64,000 bases of DNA from Rotaria sp. Silwood1 (Eukaryota > Rotifera > Eurotatoria > Philodinida > Philodinidae), in NCBI GenBank assembly GCA_905250075.1, contig CAJNOP010000089.1:645115-709114 (forward strand). Reading direction: 5' to 3'. A program made the position numbers and the translations under genes. This document shows, piece after piece, positions 61,901 to 64,000 of this stretch. Within the stretch, counting starts at the first letter, position 1; each line of letters opens with the position of its first letter. The notes beneath the pieces are model-generated. The model ran no database searches and was not told the DNA's origin. It worked only from the letters and a program-made list of their open reading frames with translations.

Positions 61901-63894
61901 CAACTTGGCGGACTCTAATTTTCATTGATATTGTTGATATCTGATCACATACCGTATATGAATAATGTCTCATTATAATATATAAACTAATTCCTTACTG
62001 TATTTCTAAAGGATTAAGTAGAAAGATGATGAAATGTGTACCAAAATATCTTGAACAAAATAATCTATCCGTGCTTAATAATAGTAGCTATCAGAGATGT
62101 CCATCGCGGTTGAAAACTGACCGCTGCCGCGCCGCGACGATAAAAGAAAAAAGCTAACGCGCCGCTACCGCACCGCGGTGATAAAAACAGAAAACCTACC
62201 GCGCCGCTGCAGCGACGCCACCAAAAATAACCATGCCGCGACCACGCCGCTGCCGCGATGATTGTTAGAATAATGTTGTGAATTTTACGATCTGTGACTG
62301 TTCAGGACTAGAGCTGTTGTTACCAATCGATAAGATTCGTTGAATCTCATAGTTTTTCATTTGCAGACATTGAAATTCTGTTCGAATTCATGCATTTTTG
62401 CATTGTTCTCCAAAAAAACTTACCGCTACCGCGCCGCTGCCGCGATAGTTAGTTAAAAAAACGACCGCTGCCGCGTCGCACCGCGATGGTTATTTGAAAA
62501 AAACAACCGCTACCGCACCGCCACCGCCACAGCGACAGCAGTCGCGCCGCGATGGACATTTCTGGTAGCTATGTCATATTTCACATTTTAATTCATCTGG
62601 AATGATGTTCATACTTTTCTGTTTTCTGTCTAGGATACCATTATGCCATAAACATATTCAACATATAACTGGTAATAAATGTGATACATTGGGTTTGACA
62701 GAATTAGGTACAATGTGTAATGTAACATCAAATTGTGTTATTGTACGTGATAATGGCTTTGCAACTGCATTTACAATTGCTCATGAAATAGCTCATTTGT
62801 AAGAACAATAAATCAGAGAAAAAAAAAATTCGATTAGTTCTAGTTTTTTTTTATTTTATCATTATGGTTTTATATTTTCAAATAGATTTGGTATTCGTCA
62901 TGATAATGATAAAGTTTGTTTGAATTTAAATAAAGAACAAAATATAATGGCAACTTCACTTATATTTAATAATAATCATTATAAATGGTCGAATTGTAGT
63001 AGACATTATTTTACTCTCTATGTTGAGTAAGTGATTTAATTCTATTAATACTATTTGAAAAACAAATTTATCTTGATTAGGAACAAAAAGGATAGCTGTT
63101 CTTTGGAATATTTTCCAGAAAATTATTTATGTTTTTTAAAATCAAAGGTTAAAAGATGACTAACAATATAATAACTATTATATAATTGATATAAAATTGA
63201 AATAAGGACATGTTCTAAGCACAAAAAAGTGACATAATTGAATAAAGCAATACGAAAAATTCTAAAAGAAAAATTCTATAAGAATATTCTTTGCTATGCT
63301 TCAAAGATGATTACTAAACTGTTTGTTTTTCTATAATTTAAAGGTCTGATCGATACCCATGTTTGAATAATATACCAAATTATAAGTCATTCTTATTTCA
63401 AGATTTAAATAATAAACAAAAAGTTGGTGAATTACCTGGTCGTTTTAGTGATCTTGATGAACAATGTCGTCGAGCATTTGGTATTCATTTTGAATATTGT
63501 AAAGACTTAAGTCATGGTGTAAATAACATTTTTTTTTCTTTTTTTTTTAATGAATCTATTTGAAAAACTTGTTTTTTTTTCTAGCCAAAATGTACTCGTC
63601 TTTATTGTCGTGAAATATTATCTGATTCATCATTATGTATAACTAATCATGCACATTGGTCCGATGGTACTCTATGTTCAGAATCAAGAAGTGAAATTAA
63701 AGTAAAGACTATAGAAAATTGACATCTATCATATATGAGTATTGTTTATAGCGTTGTTTTCATGGTCAATGTCGAAATATACAAGATTTACAAATAATAA
63801 ATGGTAATTGGAGTGAGTGGTCATTGTGGTCACCTTGTACACGTACATGTGGAAGTGCAATACAAAAATCAGAACGATATTGTAATAATCCAAA
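58989..63894 (+). CDS. ADAMTS-like secreted metalloprotease (3' end beyond window)
   Basis: Eleven exons seen: 58989-59073, 60552-60856, 60914-61061, 61115-61311, 61386-61472, 61539-61648, 62634-62798, 62886-63026, 63344-63518, 63585-63701, 63752-63894; 557 codons, all in frame, gene open at the right edge. The signal peptide (1-28) is alone on exon 1. The propeptide ends at a furin site RRRKKR (200-205). The catalytic domain begins HVEILVAYDES and has the zinc motif HEIAHLFGIRHD with H361, E362, H365 and H371, plus Met-turn NIMATS. A Cys-rich disintegrin-like part (EQCRRAFG, CTRLYCRE, HWSDGTLC, RCFHGQC) follows, then a thrombospondin type-1 repeat WSEWSLWSPCTRTCGS. ADAMTS enzymes cleave extracellular matrix proteins. 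Intron 1 is 1478 bp. Later TSP1 repeats and spacer are expected outside the window. The exact subfamily cannot be told. Confidence 0.93.
61930..62080. repeat. Dispersed repeat, copy C
   Basis: Shares the AATGTCTCATTATAATATAT core and following GATGAAATGTGTACC block with copy B (36845). It lies in ADAMTS-like intron 6 right before the GC-rich MITE. A TGGGACTCAGGATCAACTTGGCGGACTC piece just upstream (61889-61916) has a relative at 39587-39620. Confidence 0.5.
62092..62564. mobile_element. GC-rich hAT-type MITE (473 bp) with perfect 8-bp duplication
   Basis: The ends are inverted repeats: CAGAGATGTCCATCGCGG on the left and, reverse-complemented, CAGAAATGTCCATCGCGG on the right. The 8-bp target duplication GTAGCTAT is intact on both sides (62084-62091 and 62565-62572). 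The element start CAGRG/CAGAA and 8-bp duplication are hAT features. Inner sequence is built of CCGCTGCCGCGCCGCG-type repeats in both halves, very unlike the AT-rich surroundings. No transposase. It sits in intron 6 of the ADAMTS-like gene. Confidence 0.88.
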
Positions 63895-64000
63895 GTAATT
63901 ATTTAGTTCTCTTTTTTTTAACGATAATGAAAAAAAGAATCTTTCAAACTTTAAAAATTATTTAAAATGAAGCGCAAAAGACCAATAATGCAATTTTTTT
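63895..64000. other. Start of an intron, cut by the window end
   Basis: GTAATT donor follows the phase-2 end of the last exon seen in the ADAMTS-like gene. No acceptor is seen before the window ends. Confidence 0.7.

Noticed and set aside
1-64000. tRNA, rRNA or CRISPR features
   Set aside because: No sequence with tRNA-like box spacing and fold, no rRNA core, and no spaced direct repeats of CRISPR type were recognised.

Overview
The window is AT-rich animal nuclear DNA with many short GT-AG introns (often 50-70 nt), long repeat-filled gaps and one 10-base assembly gap. The gene content fits a bdelloid rotifer best. Ordinary single-copy animal genes (ICA1, SLC35B4, SEC13, DAD1, a classical cadherin, an ADAMTS-like protease) sit beside gene types that are expanded or of non-metazoan look in bdelloids: a kinesin-light-chain-type TPR protein fused to an arginine ADP-ribosyltransferase, a fucose-permease-like MFS transporter, an intronless laccase-like multicopper oxidase and a decayed FG-GAP/VCBS repeat gene. 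The organism assignment is inference; no rRNA or other marker is present.

Layout. 1-5000 is repeat land: an old ~125-bp tandem repeat, a 10-bp GGATCC array next to a 14-bp telomere-like array, two long palindromes and duplicated ACGCGT-rich blocks. 5385-5817 is a small gene (TATA box, 5' UTR intron, one coding exon) for an 83-aa secreted six-cysteine peptide. 6584-7517 is a large fold-back repeat. 8189-10132 (minus) is the multicopper oxidase. 10133-15674 has no intact gene, only an FG-GAP repeat relic. 15675-17322 is the two-exon MFS permease; 17973-18227 is a small ubiquitin-fold protein.

19809-28322 is the densest part. ICA1 (minus) and SLC35B4 (plus) diverge from a 203-bp gap, and SLC35B4, SEC13 and DAD1 follow head-to-tail with only 65 and 163 bp between coding regions, each gap holding a pyrimidine tract and AG just before the next ATG. 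This looks like a trans-spliced operon of secretory-pathway genes: a Golgi/ER nucleotide-sugar transporter, a COPII coat/nuclear pore subunit and an oligosaccharyltransferase subunit. 28939-31505 (minus) is the ART-TPR gene, broken by one in-frame stop.

31506-43313 is sparse: a non-LTR reverse transcriptase relic, a Q/P-rich protein with an 18-bp minisatellite, and a homeobox gene whose invariant Trp48 codon reads TGA. 43314-55962 is a 15-exon classical cadherin (1794 aa) with a conserved beta-catenin-binding tail. 57690-58642 is a five-exon calmodulin-like EF-hand gene. 58989 to the window end is the 5' part of an ADAMTS-like metalloprotease, whose intron carries a GC-rich MITE with hAT-type 8-bp target duplications; a second such element lies in cadherin intron 3.

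Exon boundaries were worked out by hand from splice signals, reading frame and remembered family alignments; every multi-exon gene listed as CDS closes in frame. No database search was possible.
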